From contig NZ_CANLSZ010000001.1 in NCBI RefSeq assembly GCF_947493765.1, positions 310,001-374,000 of the forward strand: a DNA stretch of 64,000 nt. The letters run 5' to 3'. The position numbers and the translations under genes are program-made. Below, one piece after another: positions 55,951 to 64,000 of this stretch (position 1 is the stretch's first letter; each line of letters starts with the position of its first letter). The DNA comes from an uncultured Arthrobacter sp. (GTDB lineage Bacteria > Actinomycetota > Actinomycetes > Actinomycetales > Micrococcaceae). The notes below the pieces were generated by a model. That model saw only the letters and a program-made list of their open reading frames with translations, ran no database searches and was not told the origin of the DNA.

Positions 55951-57252
55951 TCAGTAGGACGGTGCAGCCGGTAGACCCATGTAGTGCTCGAGGGTGGACA
56001 GATTATGGCTCCGCATCTCCGACGCAATGGTAAGACCCACATAACGCAGATGCCACGGCTCGTAGGCGTAGCCTGTAATTGATGTCTGCCCTTGCGGGTA
56101 TCGCACGATGAAGCCGTATCGCCATGCATTCTGTGCCGCCCAGACCCCGGAAGGTGTTCCGCCGAAACATTCCTGCAGCCCGCACGCCCCGTTGGCGTTG
56201 CCGATGTCGATCGTCAACCCCGTCTGATGTTCGCTGTGCCCGGGTCGCGCCGAAATGAGATCCGCCGTGGCCTGACCGTACTGCTGCACATAGGAGGCAT
56301 ACAGCGATGCCTGCGTGTCGTAGGATCTGTAGCCGCTGACGGGGACCATCGCCACCCCTGCCGCCCTTGCGCCCGAGAGCAGCCGTGTGAGTTGCTGTGC
56401 TGCGTCGTTTCGCATGAGCGGACCCTCGACTCCTACCAGCGGGCCCGGGGTGTAGCGCACTGGAGTAAGGGGGCGGCGCTTGTTCACGACAACCACCGGC
56501 GAGGCGGCGACGTCGATGTCCCGAGATACGCGTGCACCACCAGCTGCTGTCCACGAGATGCGTCCCCGTTGATAGGTCTGGGTACATGTGGCGGCAGAGC
56601 AGGATTCATTCGACACCGGATACCCCAGGGCACCGTTCTCGTACTTCTCTGCAGCCCACGCGGCCCTGATCGCACCAAGGGAGACTGCCGCACCCGTCGT
56701 TCGAGACCAGTGAATTACGCCGCCCTGGTACTTTTGGTAGCAGCCGCCGCCGCGTAGACCGCAGATCTCATTCGTCGTGGGGAACCCCAGCTTACCGTTC
56801 TCGTACCGCGATCCCGCCCATGCCCTCCGAATCCCTCCATGGCTGGTATGGGCTCCACTGGCCGGCGACCAAACGATATAGCCCTTCTGGAAGCTTTGGT
56901 AACAGCCATTGTCGCGAAGCCCGCAGATCTCCGCGCTCACCGGATACCCGAGGAAGCCGTTCTCGGACCGGAATTGACGCCAGGTTCCGCGGATAGCTCC
57001 CCACGTGGCTTGGGCCCCGGTCGCGGGGGACCAAATAATTGCACCGTGCTGATAGCTTCGGTAGCACCCCCCGGCCCTCAATCCGCAGATCTCCGGGCCA
57101 GTCGGTACCCCGAGCTTCCCGGCGCTTCCGCCAAGCGCCGCGTATCGTGTATCGATGGGCGTCGCAGCCTGGGCCGCCGGCACCGAGATGAACCAACTCG
57201 ACAGCAGAGCGCATAAGAGAACACCCAGCAGGCGCGCCGAGGTGGGCCACAT
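55951..57252 (-). CDS. Secreted LGFP-repeat protein with VanY-type D-Ala-D-Ala carboxypeptidase domain
   Basis: Signal peptide; four LGFP-like repeats (LGVPTGPEICGLRAGGC...); SGYRSYDTQASLYASY, RPGHSEHQTGLTIDIG, EPWHLRYVG. Confidence 0.9.
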   Translation of the reverse strand: MWPTSARLLGVLLCALLSSWFISVPAAQAATPIDTRYAALGGSAGKLGVPTGPEICGLRAGGCYRSYQHGAIIWSPATGAQATWGAIRGTWRQFRSENGFLGYPVSAEICGLRDNGCYQSFQKGYIVWSPASGAHTSHGGIRRAWAGSRYENGKLGFPTTNEICGLRGGGCYQKYQGGVIHWSRTTGAAVSLGAIRAAWAAEKYENGALGYPVSNESCSAATCTQTYQRGRISWTAAGGARVSRDIDVAASPVVVVNKRRPLTPVRYTPGPLVGVEGPLMRNDAAQQLTRLLSGARAAGVAMVPVSGYRSYDTQASLYASYVQQYGQATADLISARPGHSEHQTGLTIDIGNANGACGLQECFGGTPSGVWAAQNAWRYGFIVRYPQGQTSITGYAYEPWHLRYVGLTIASEMRSHNLSTLEHYMGLPAAPSY

Positions 57253-57323
57253 GGTGTCCTCCGGTGATCGAGTTGTGTCGTCAAGCATAAGCACCCTCGA
57301 CGGTCGATTCCACCCGTGGACGC

Positions 57324-57357
57324 AAAAGCGCCCCACCGGATCCCGGTGGAGCGCTTC
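57324..57357 (-). terminator. Intrinsic terminator of tmRNA gene
   Basis: Reverse strand AAGCGCTCCACCGGGATCCGGTGGGGCGCTTTTG. Confidence 0.8.
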
Positions 57358-57366
57358 TGTGATTCG

Positions 57367-57731
57367 TGGAGATGGCGGGAATTGAACCCGCGTCCGATGC
57401 AGTGTAGTCAGGGCTTCTCCGTGCGCAGTCCGCGTCGGTTTTTCTCGGCTCCAGCCATCGTGCGGACGAGTGGCTGCCAAGCCCAGTTGTATGAGTGTCC
57501 CCCCGGTCCCTACAACGAGGACCGAGAGCAGTGGCCCTCTAAATGACGCCAGGATCCGGGGCGAGAGCAAACCCGGGCTGACGGACTAGCTAGGCTGCTT
57601 AGGCAGCGAGAGCGAAGTCAGTGCGCTTTTGTTCGGCACTTATTGTTTTACAAGGAGCGTTTACGAGATAACCCTGTATCCTCGGCACGCTTCCCCTGTC
57701 GCGACTAACATCGTCGAAACCTGTCATCCCC
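57367..57731 (-). ncRNA. ssrA: Transfer-messenger RNA
   Basis: 5' GGGGATGACAGGTTTCGAC, 3' GGACGCGGGTTCAATTCCCGCCATCTCCA; tag ORF AEQKRTDFALAA* at 57599-57637; smpB next door. Confidence 0.96.
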
Positions 57732-57867
57732 ATGTTCAGTTATCAAGTGGTGCGGTACTGCTTGGTGCGTCTCTTCGATACAACACTTCTTTGATACAAC
57801 ACCGGTGGGGCTTCACGCCCTGCCAGCTCATCCAGTCTACCGCACGCGAGGCCGTGGCCGCGAGCAC

Positions 57868-58341
57868 TCAGCCCCCGAGGTTCTTCTCACGCATGGCCCT
57901 CAGCGCCTCGCGGTTGTCCTGCTTCTCGCGGAGTGTCTGTCGCTTGTCGTAGTCCCGCTTTCCCCGTGCGACGGCGAGCTCCACCTTGGCCCGGCCGTTG
58001 AGGAAGTAGAGCTGCAGCGGTACCAGGGTGAAGCCCGATTCCTTGATCTTCTGCGAGATCTTGGTGAGTTCCTCGCGGTGCAGCAGCAGTTTCCGGCGGC
58101 GGCGCGCAGCGTGGTTCGTCCAGCTGCCCTGCGAGTACTCGGAGATGTGGATGCCCTCGAGCCAGAGCTCGTCGTTGTAGAAGACCGCGTAGCCGTCGAT
58201 CAGCGACGCACGCCCCGCCCGCAGGGACTTCACCTCGGTCCCCATCAGCGCCAGGCCGGCCTCGTAGGTGTCGAGCACGGCGTAGTCGTGATAGGCCTTC
58301 CGATTGGTGGCCACCACTTTCCGGCCACTTTCCTTCGGCAC
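57868..58341 (-). CDS. smpB: SsrA-binding protein
   Basis: [44 protein letters not shown]. Confidence 0.97.
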   Translation of the reverse strand: MPKESGRKVVATNRKAYHDYAVLDTYEAGLALMGTEVKSLRAGRASLIDGYAVFYNDELWLEGIHISEYSQGSWTNHAARRRRKLLLHREELTKISQKIKESGFTLVPLQLYFLNGRAKVELAVARGKRDYDKRQTLREKQDNREALRAMREKNLGG

Positions 58342-58453
58342 GGCAGAACTCCTTCTTCGCTACTGCTGCGGCTGCGGATCCGCGGGAGGACAGTGTCCTC
58401 CATCCTACGACCCGGGACCGGCGGACACTGCTCCACCCGAGCCGTCGGTGACG

Positions 58454-59575
58454 CTAGCTGTCCTGGGCCTCGTTGCGGTTGTCGGTCCGCCACCGGATGC
58501 CGGCGTCGATGAAGTCGTCGATCTCCCCGTCGAAGACCGCCGAGGTGTTGCCCACCTCGTGGTTCGTCCGGAGGTCCTTGACCATCTGGTACGGGTTCAG
58601 CACGTAGGAGCGCATCTGGTCACCCCAGGACGCCTTCACGTCACCGGCGAACGCCTTCTTCTCCGCGTCCTCCTGCTCCTTCTTCAGGAGCAGGAGCCTC
58701 GACTGCAGCACGCGCATCGCTGCGGCGCGGTTCTGGATCTGCGACTTCTCGTTCTGCATGGAGACAACCACGCCGGTGGGCAGGTGCGTGAGCCGGACGG
58801 CCGAGTCGGTGGTGTTGACCGACTGCCCGCCGGGCCCGGAGGACCGGAAGACGTCCACGCGGATCTCGTTGTCGGGCACCTCGATGACGTCCGTCTGCTC
58901 GATGAGCGGGATCACCTCCACGGCGGCGAAGGAGGTCTGGCGGCGGCCCTGGTTGTCGAAGGGGCTGATGCGGACGAGCCGGTGGGTCCCTGCCTCCACG
59001 GACAGGGTGCCGAAGGCGTAGGGTGCCTTGACCTCGAAGGTGGCGGACTTCAGGCCTGCCTCCTCGGCGTAGGAGGTGTCGAGGATCGCGGTGGCATACC
59101 CGTGCCGCTCGGCCCACCGGAGGTACATGCGCAGCAGCATCTCCGCGAAGTCTGCGGCGTCCACTCCCCCGGCACCCGACCGGATGGTGACGACGGCCTC
59201 GCGCTCGTCCCACTCGCCGGCGAGCAGGGTCACGATCTCGAGGTCGTCGAGGGCCTTGCCGAGGGCGACGAGCTCACGCTCCGCCTCCTCCAGGGAATCC
59301 TGGTCCGCCTCGTCCTCGCCCAGTTCCACCAGCACCTCGAGGTCGTCGATGCGGCTCTCGAGGGTCTCGAGCCGCTCGAGGGCGGACTGGCGGTGGGAGA
59401 GTTTCGAGGTGACCTTCTGCGCCGCGGCCGGGTCGTCCCACAGGTCAGGGGCGCCGGCTTCCTCGCTGAGTTCCTCGATGTCCTTCCGGATCCCCTCCAC
59501 GTCGGAGACCTGCTCGATGGACTGGTACTGGGCGCGAAGGGCGCGGATCTCTGCGGGAAAATCGGTGGTTGCCAT
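58454..59575 (-). CDS. prfB: Peptide chain release factor 2
   Basis: [36 protein letters not shown] (GGQ); continuous frame. Confidence 0.97.
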   Translation of the reverse strand: MATTDFPAEIRALRAQYQSIEQVSDVEGIRKDIEELSEEAGAPDLWDDPAAAQKVTSKLSHRQSALERLETLESRIDDLEVLVELGEDEADQDSLEEAERELVALGKALDDLEIVTLLAGEWDEREAVVTIRSGAGGVDAADFAEMLLRMYLRWAERHGYATAILDTSYAEEAGLKSATFEVKAPYAFGTLSVEAGTHRLVRISPFDNQGRRQTSFAAVEVIPLIEQTDVIEVPDNEIRVDVFRSSGPGGQSVNTTDSAVRLTHLPTGVVVSMQNEKSQIQNRAAAMRVLQSRLLLLKKEQEDAEKKAFAGDVKASWGDQMRSYVLNPYQMVKDLRTNHEVGNTSAVFDGEIDDFIDAGIRWRTDNRNEAQDS

Positions 59576-59626
59576 GGTGGTTCCAGCCTACGTCATCGCC
59601 GTGGGCGCCCTCTGGGTGGCCGGGCC

Positions 59627-60127
59627 TCACCTGACCAGCTGGGCCCGGGCATCGGCCCGGGCCGCTATGCGGATGCCCGCGGGCAGGAGACCGTTGATGA
59701 TCGGCGGACGCACCACCGCGGTCAGGACGACCCTCGCCGTCCGGCCGTCGGGCGCACCCGTGGCCGGGTCGACGGAGAGCTGCTCGAAGCGGGCGTCGGC
59801 GCCGGTGGCTGCGAGATAGCCCGCTGCGGACTGCTCGACCCCGGCCCCCTGGAGCACGGGCAGGGGCGCCGTCGGCCCCCCTTCCCCGCCTCCGCCCCCG
59901 ACGTCGATGCTGTAGTCGTCGGCCGCGGCGAGCGCGGCGCCGTCGGCCACCGAGAGCAGCTTCTTGTGCTCGATGTAGACGGCCGTCACCGCGAGGACGA
60001 CGGTGACGACGAGCAGGGAGATCAGCAGATAGCCGATGATCAGCACGCCCACCTGACCGCTGTCGCGCTGCGGACCTCCCGTGGCTCGGGCTGCGGTCCT
60101 GCCAAACGGAGCCGCGCGCCTGCTCAC
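59627..60127 (-). CDS. TadG-like pilus-assembly/secreted protein
   Basis: [50 protein letters not shown]. Confidence 0.75.
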   Translation of the reverse strand: MSRRAAPFGRTAARATGGPQRDSGQVGVLIIGYLLISLLVVTVVLAVTAVYIEHKKLLSVADGAALAAADDYSIDVGGGGGEGGPTAPLPVLQGAGVEQSAAGYLAATGADARFEQLSVDPATGAPDGRTARVVLTAVVRPPIINGLLPAGIRIAARADARAQLVR

Positions 60128-60618
60128 CCGAACCGCTCCACCATCTGCGTCGCTGTGGCGTCCACGGTGGAGGCCGAGGGCGTGGTCCCGCCGATCGCCG
60201 GGACGAGGGGCAGCGGCACCTCGAGACGGACGGCGACGGTCACGGCGGACCCCGGCGCGAGGCACTCGGCGCTGCAGGAGATCTCCACCGCGGACTGGTC
60301 CCCGGCGAACCCGAAATCGGCCAGAGCGATGCGCGCCGCCTCCCGGGCCCTCACCTCCCCTTCGGCTGACGTCGACGCGTCGGCATAGACCTTCGCGGCC
60401 TGGTCGGCAGCGCCCACGACGGCGAACGACCCCGCCTGGAGCCGGCCGACCGTCAGCACGAGATACACCACGGGAATCAGCAGCAGGACTCCGAGGAAGA
60501 CGAATTCCACGACGGCGCTGCCCCGTTCGCCGTCGTCCTCCTGGCCGATGGCTGCCGGTACCCTCCGGCGCAGGCCCGGCCGACGGCGGCGGAGGAGCTC
60601 AGGTCGGCAGGGCCGCAT
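60124..60618 (-). CDS. TadE-family pseudopilin-like protein
   Basis: [49 protein letters not shown]. Confidence 0.82.
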   Translation of the reverse strand: MRPCRPELLRRRRPGLRRRVPAAIGQEDDGERGSAVVEFVFLGVLLLIPVVYLVLTVGRLQAGSFAVVGAADQAAKVYADASTSAEGEVRAREAARIALADFGFAGDQSAVEISCSAECLAPGSAVTVAVRLEVPLPLVPAIGGTTPSASTVDATATQMVERFG

Positions 60619-61018
60619 GACCGCGCACCTCCAGCGTGCCGGCAGGGCCGAGCAGTCCGACGACGGGCAACGGCGCGCGGATCACCACCTCGAGGGTTCG
60701 CACGCCGCCGACCGTGCTCTCACCCACGGAGACGTCGGAGGCGTAGGCCTCGGAGAGGGAGCCCTCGATCAGCTCGCGGGCGCGTGTGGCGGCATCCGCG
60801 GGCCGGCGATCGGCCAGGGTGCCGTACCGCGCTCCCGACGACGCCGCGTCGATCAGCGTGTTCCGCACGTGCAGAACCAGAGTCAGCTGGAGGATCGCGA
60901 CGAAGATGACCGTCAGGAGACCCCCGATGAGGACGAAATCGACCACGGCGGCGCCACGCTCGCCGTCGTCGTGCGGCTCCTCCGGCCCGGCACGAACAAG
61001 CCGCAGCAGGGGCGCCAC
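60599..61018 (-). CDS. TadE-family pseudopilin-like protein
   Basis: HDDGERGAAVVDFVLIGGLLTVIFVAILQLTLVLHVRNTLIDAASSGARYG. Confidence 0.85.
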   Translation of the reverse strand: MAPLLRLVRAGPEEPHDDGERGAAVVDFVLIGGLLTVIFVAILQLTLVLHVRNTLIDAASSGARYGTLADRRPADAATRARELIEGSLSEAYASDVSVGESTVGGVRTLEVVIRAPLPVVGLLGPAGTLEVRGHAALPT

Positions 61019-61019
61019 G

Positions 61020-61259
61020 TCAGGGCGAGACCTGGTCGATCGCCTGGTTGAACAGTCCCTCCAGCGCCGGGCCGGCGATGGCGAGCAGCGCCGCGACCAG
61101 TACGGCGGACATCAGGGTGATCATCACCCAGCCCGGGACGTCACCCCGTTCGGGATCATCCGTCCCGGGGCGTGGTGCCGTGACCGCACGGCCGAGGGCA
61201 GAGATCAGGGCTGCCAGGAGCACCAGCGCGCCGAGGGTGGAGCGGGTCAGGATCGTCAT
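61020..61259 (-). CDS. Flp-pilin-like small protein with an additional N-terminal TM segment
   Basis: MTILTRSTLGALVLLAALISALGRAVTAPRPGTDDPERGDVPGWVMITLMSAVLVAALLAIAGPALEGLFNQAIDQVSP. Confidence 0.7.
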   Translation of the reverse strand: MTILTRSTLGALVLLAALISALGRAVTAPRPGTDDPERGDVPGWVMITLMSAVLVAALLAIAGPALEGLFNQAIDQVSP

Positions 61260-61302
61260 GGGATTCTCCCTGCTGTAGTGATGGGTCGGTGTGGGGCGAA
61301 CA

Positions 61303-62244
61303 TCAGAAACCGAGATTGATCAAAGCGATGCCGGGATAGACGGCGAAGAGCACGGTCAGCGGAAGGACACCGAACACCAGGGGCACCATCATGGCGATCT
61401 CCTTCTTCCCGGCCGATTCCATGAGGTCGCGTTTCGCGAGGTCCCGCACGTCCTGCGCCTGCGCCCGGAGAACATCTGCCAGGGGTGTGCCGCGCTGCAC
61501 GGCCACGGTGATGCCGTCCACAAACCGGGCCAGTGGGGCGAGGCGGGTCCGGCGGGAGAACTCCTGCAGGGCCTCCACCAGCGGCCTTCCCGCGCGGGTA
61601 TTGGCCAGCACCAGGGAGAACTCGCCGGCGAGTTCTCCGTTCGCCGTCCTGCTGATCCGCTCGAGTGCTCCCGTGGTGCTCTCCCCCGCCGAGACCGCGA
61701 GCGCCATCAGTTCCGCCAGGCTGGGGAACTGGGCGAGCATGCGTGCCTCCCGGCGTCTGATGTCGACGGAGAGGGCATAGTCCCGTCCCACGAACCCCAG
61801 GACGGCGCACGCCAGGATGACCACGACCGCCAGAGGTACACCGATGGACCCGGAGGCTACGAGCAACACCATCACGAGGGTGGATCCCGCGAGGGCTGCC
61901 GCCGCCCACAGCAGCTGCTGTGCCCTGAAGTCCGCCGTCGACTGGTCGCGTCCGGCCTGGGCGAGCCGGCGGGTGAGTGCCGCCGTCGCAGGATTGAAGC
62001 GGTGGGACCAGCGGACGGCGTCGGCGAGGATGGGGCGGACGATCCGCTCGAGGGGCCCGAACGGTGTGACGTTGGCAGGGGTGTCGGCAAGGAGCCGTGA
62101 TCCCACGTCGACCGCGCGGAGTTGCGGTGCGACGCGCGCGGTGAGCGTCGTGGGCCGCATCGGTGGAAGGCGCACGAGCACGACCCACAGGCCGCACCCC
62201 AGTCCGATGCCGCACAGGGCAGCGAGGGCCACCCCGGGATTCAT
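61303..62244 (-). CDS. Type II secretion F-family protein (TadC-like)
   Basis: MNPGVALAALCGIGLGCGLWVVLVRLPP...; ALAVSAGESTTGALERISRTANGELAGEFSLVLANTRAGRPLVEALQEF. Confidence 0.88.
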   Translation of the reverse strand: MNPGVALAALCGIGLGCGLWVVLVRLPPMRPTTLTARVAPQLRAVDVGSRLLADTPANVTPFGPLERIVRPILADAVRWSHRFNPATAALTRRLAQAGRDQSTADFRAQQLLWAAAALAGSTLVMVLLVASGSIGVPLAVVVILACAVLGFVGRDYALSVDIRRREARMLAQFPSLAELMALAVSAGESTTGALERISRTANGELAGEFSLVLANTRAGRPLVEALQEFSRRTRLAPLARFVDGITVAVQRGTPLADVLRAQAQDVRDLAKRDLMESAGKKEIAMMVPLVFGVLPLTVLFAVYPGIALINLGF

Positions 62245-63098
62245 CGCATCACCCGCTGGTCCTCGGGCAGCGCCCCGATGCGCAGCATGATGCGATAGCA
62301 GAGCACGGAGATCAGCAGGCCGCCGAGCAGCACCATCACACCGCCGGCGGTGTTGTAGGCACGGATCGCCTCCGGCCGGGTGGAGAGCAGGAGGAGGACG
62401 AACCAGGGCGCTGCGACCGCCAGGCGCGCGGCGTTGATGGTCCAGGACTGACGTGCTTCGAGCTCGCTGCGGGTCCGTGCGGCGTCCCGCAGGAACTCGG
62501 ACAGCGTCCCGAGGAGCCGCCCGAGGTCGGACCCACCCACATCGCGCGTCAGGCGCAGCGCCTCGACGATGCGATCGGCCACCGGATCCGCGAGACGCTC
62601 CTTCAGGCGGCTGAGGGCATCGTCGAAGCGCCCGCCCGCCCGGTAGTCCGCTCCGAAGGTCCGGAAGGCCGGCCGCAGTTCGAGCGGCCCCTTCTCCCCG
62701 AGCTGGATGAGCGCCTCCGGCAATGAGAGACCGGCGCGGATGGCGGAGCGGAGGTGATCCACCACCTCGGGCCACAGTTCGCGCAGCGAGGCCGTGCGTC
62801 TCGCTGCGCGCCACCTGACGATCGAGACCGGCAGGAGCGCACCGAAGAGGGCGAAGCACAGCGCGATGGGCGGTGAGCCGGTCAGGACGACGCCGACCAG
62901 CATCACGAGGAGCCCGACCGCTGCGCAGGAGGCGAGCAACCCCTTCGGCGAGACCCGCTCCACTCCGGCACGCGCCAGGAGATCCTTGAGGGGCGCCCGG
63001 CGGGCCTTGCCCGGACGACGGCGCTCCGGGCGCTCCCAGAAGGACCACCAGATGAGCAGGAGGCCCGAGCCGAGGGCGACTCCGAGTGCCGCGCTCAC
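62241..63098 (-). CDS. Type II secretion F-family protein (TadB-like)
   Basis: VSAALGVALGSGLLLIWWSFWERPERRRPG...; LRSAIRAGLSLPEALIQLGEKGPLELRPAFRTF; GTG start in ORF 62241..63590. Confidence 0.85.
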   Translation of the reverse strand: MSAALGVALGSGLLLIWWSFWERPERRRPGKARRAPLKDLLARAGVERVSPKGLLASCAAVGLLVMLVGVVLTGSPPIALCFALFGALLPVSIVRWRAARRTASLRELWPEVVDHLRSAIRAGLSLPEALIQLGEKGPLELRPAFRTFGADYRAGGRFDDALSRLKERLADPVADRIVEALRLTRDVGGSDLGRLLGTLSEFLRDAARTRSELEARQSWTINAARLAVAAPWFVLLLLSTRPEAIRAYNTAGGVMVLLGGLLISVLCYRIMLRIGALPEDQRVMR

Positions 63099-64000
63099 GC
63101 CGCGGATCCCAGCAGGGCCGCGATGTCCACACCCGCGGCTGCGAATTTGTCCTCCGCCGGCATGCCGCTCGCCGCGAGGTGCAGGGCTCCGTCGATCCGT
63201 CTGAAGACGTAGGAGGACTCGATCACCCCGTTCTCGACGCGTCGGCCGAGGGCCATGATCTCCATGACTCTGCGCTGGCCGCCGGGGAGCCGGGCGCAGT
63301 GCACCACGAGGTCGATGCAGGAGGCCACGGTGGGCACCACGAAGCTGCTCGAGATGTTCTCCCCGGCCAGCAGGGGAAGCGTGCAGATCTTCGTGATCGC
63401 GTCGTGCGCACTGTTGGCATGGACGCTGCACATGCCCGGGAGCCCGCTGTTGAGCGCGATGAGCATGTCGAGGCTCTCGGCCTCCCGCACCTCCCCCACG
63501 ATCAACCGGTCCGGCCGCATCCGCAGGGCCTCCTTGACCAGGCGTCGCAGCGGGATCTCGCCGTGTCCCTCGAGATTCGGTTGCCTGCACTGCAGTCCGA
63601 CGACGTCGCGCAGCGGCAGCTGGAGCTCGAAGATCTCCTCCACGGTGATCACGCGCTCCCGGGGGCCGATCGAGGCCCCGAGGCAGTTGAGCATGGTGGT
63701 CTTCCCCGCCTGCGTGGCACCGGAGACGAGGACGTTGAGCCCGCTCGCAACTGCCACACCGAGGAAGCGCGCCGCCTGCGGGGACAGGGTGCCGAGCTCC
63801 ACGAGGTGCTCCAGTCTCGAGGCGCGCGCAATGAACTTCCGGATGTTCACGGACCAGTGTTTCCGTGTCACCTCGGGGATGACCACGTGCAGTCGCGAGC
63901 CGTCGGGCAAGGACGCGTCGACGAAAGGCGACGAGACGTCGAGACGGCGCCCGGAGGACTTCAGCATCTTCTCCACGAGATCGCGCACCTGCTGGTCGGT
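63095..64000 (-). CDS. CpaF/TadA-family secretion ATPase (5' end outside window)
   Basis: LVSGATQAGKTTMLNCLGASIGPRERVITVEEIFELQL; LRMRPDRLIVGEVREAESLDMLIALNSGLPGMCSVHANSAHDAITK; open frame to window edge. Confidence 0.93.
   Translation of the reverse strand, partial: TDQQVRDLVEKMLKSSGRRLDVSSPFVDASLPDGSRLHVVIPEVTRKHWSVNIRKFIARASRLEHLVELGTLSPQAARFLGVAVASGLNVLVSGATQAGKTTMLNCLGASIGPRERVITVEEIFELQLPLRDVVGLQCRQPNLEGHGEIPLRRLVKEALRMRPDRLIVGEVREAESLDMLIALNSGLPGMCSVHANSAHDAITKICTLPLLAGENISSSFVVPTVASCIDLVVHCARLPGGQRRVMEIMALGRRVENGVIESSYVFRRIDGALHLAASGMPAEDKFAAAGVDIAALLGSAA

Noticed and set aside
58454-59575. Programmed frameshift in prfB
   Set aside because: The reading frame is continuous from MATTDFPAE onward; no early in-frame TGA as in E. 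coli prfB.

Overview
This is a 64-kb window of high-GC actinobacterial chromosome. Gene content and order look like Micrococcales/Micrococcaceae; this is an inference and the genus was not determined. Most of it is core housekeeping sequence: argS (truncated at the left edge), a MoxR/DUF58/DUF4129 operon, hrpA, HIT protein, rhodanese, cds1-like gene, Fur/Zur, znuACB, two CBS/DUF21 membrane proteins, guaB1-like gene, kgd/sucA, a dpp-type ABC transporter, bL37, rsrA/sigR, aroA, rsgA, csp, hisN-like gene, an Mn-type ABC operon with a DtxR-family regulator, a GCS2 ligase, an LGFP/VanY peptidase, ssrA (tmRNA), smpB, prfB, and a tad/Flp pilus locus that runs off the right edge. The 4.3-12.2 kb stretch looks accessory, with GNATs, MFS, a decaying RelE/Phd-type toxin-antitoxin pair and intergenic repeats. 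The most unusual signal is a dispersed family of short intergenic repeats built on GATCCCAC...GTGGGATC half-sites. It occurs at three loci (about 5.2, 9.7 and 11.9 kb) with recurrent 40/50/52-bp spacing and includes an exact-period 142-bp tandem duplication. Other items worth attention are a predicted flavinylated Tat-lipoprotein/leaderless ApbE/NqrB-FNR fusion cassette, a perfect SigR-type promoter placed to make an N-terminally extended SigR isoform, a 16-bp palindromic metal-regulator-like operator overlapping the start codon of the metal-binding protein gene, and a TA module in which both antitoxin (frameshift) and toxin (conserved Arg to Cys) appear damaged. All calls come from reading sequence and translations; no database search was run.
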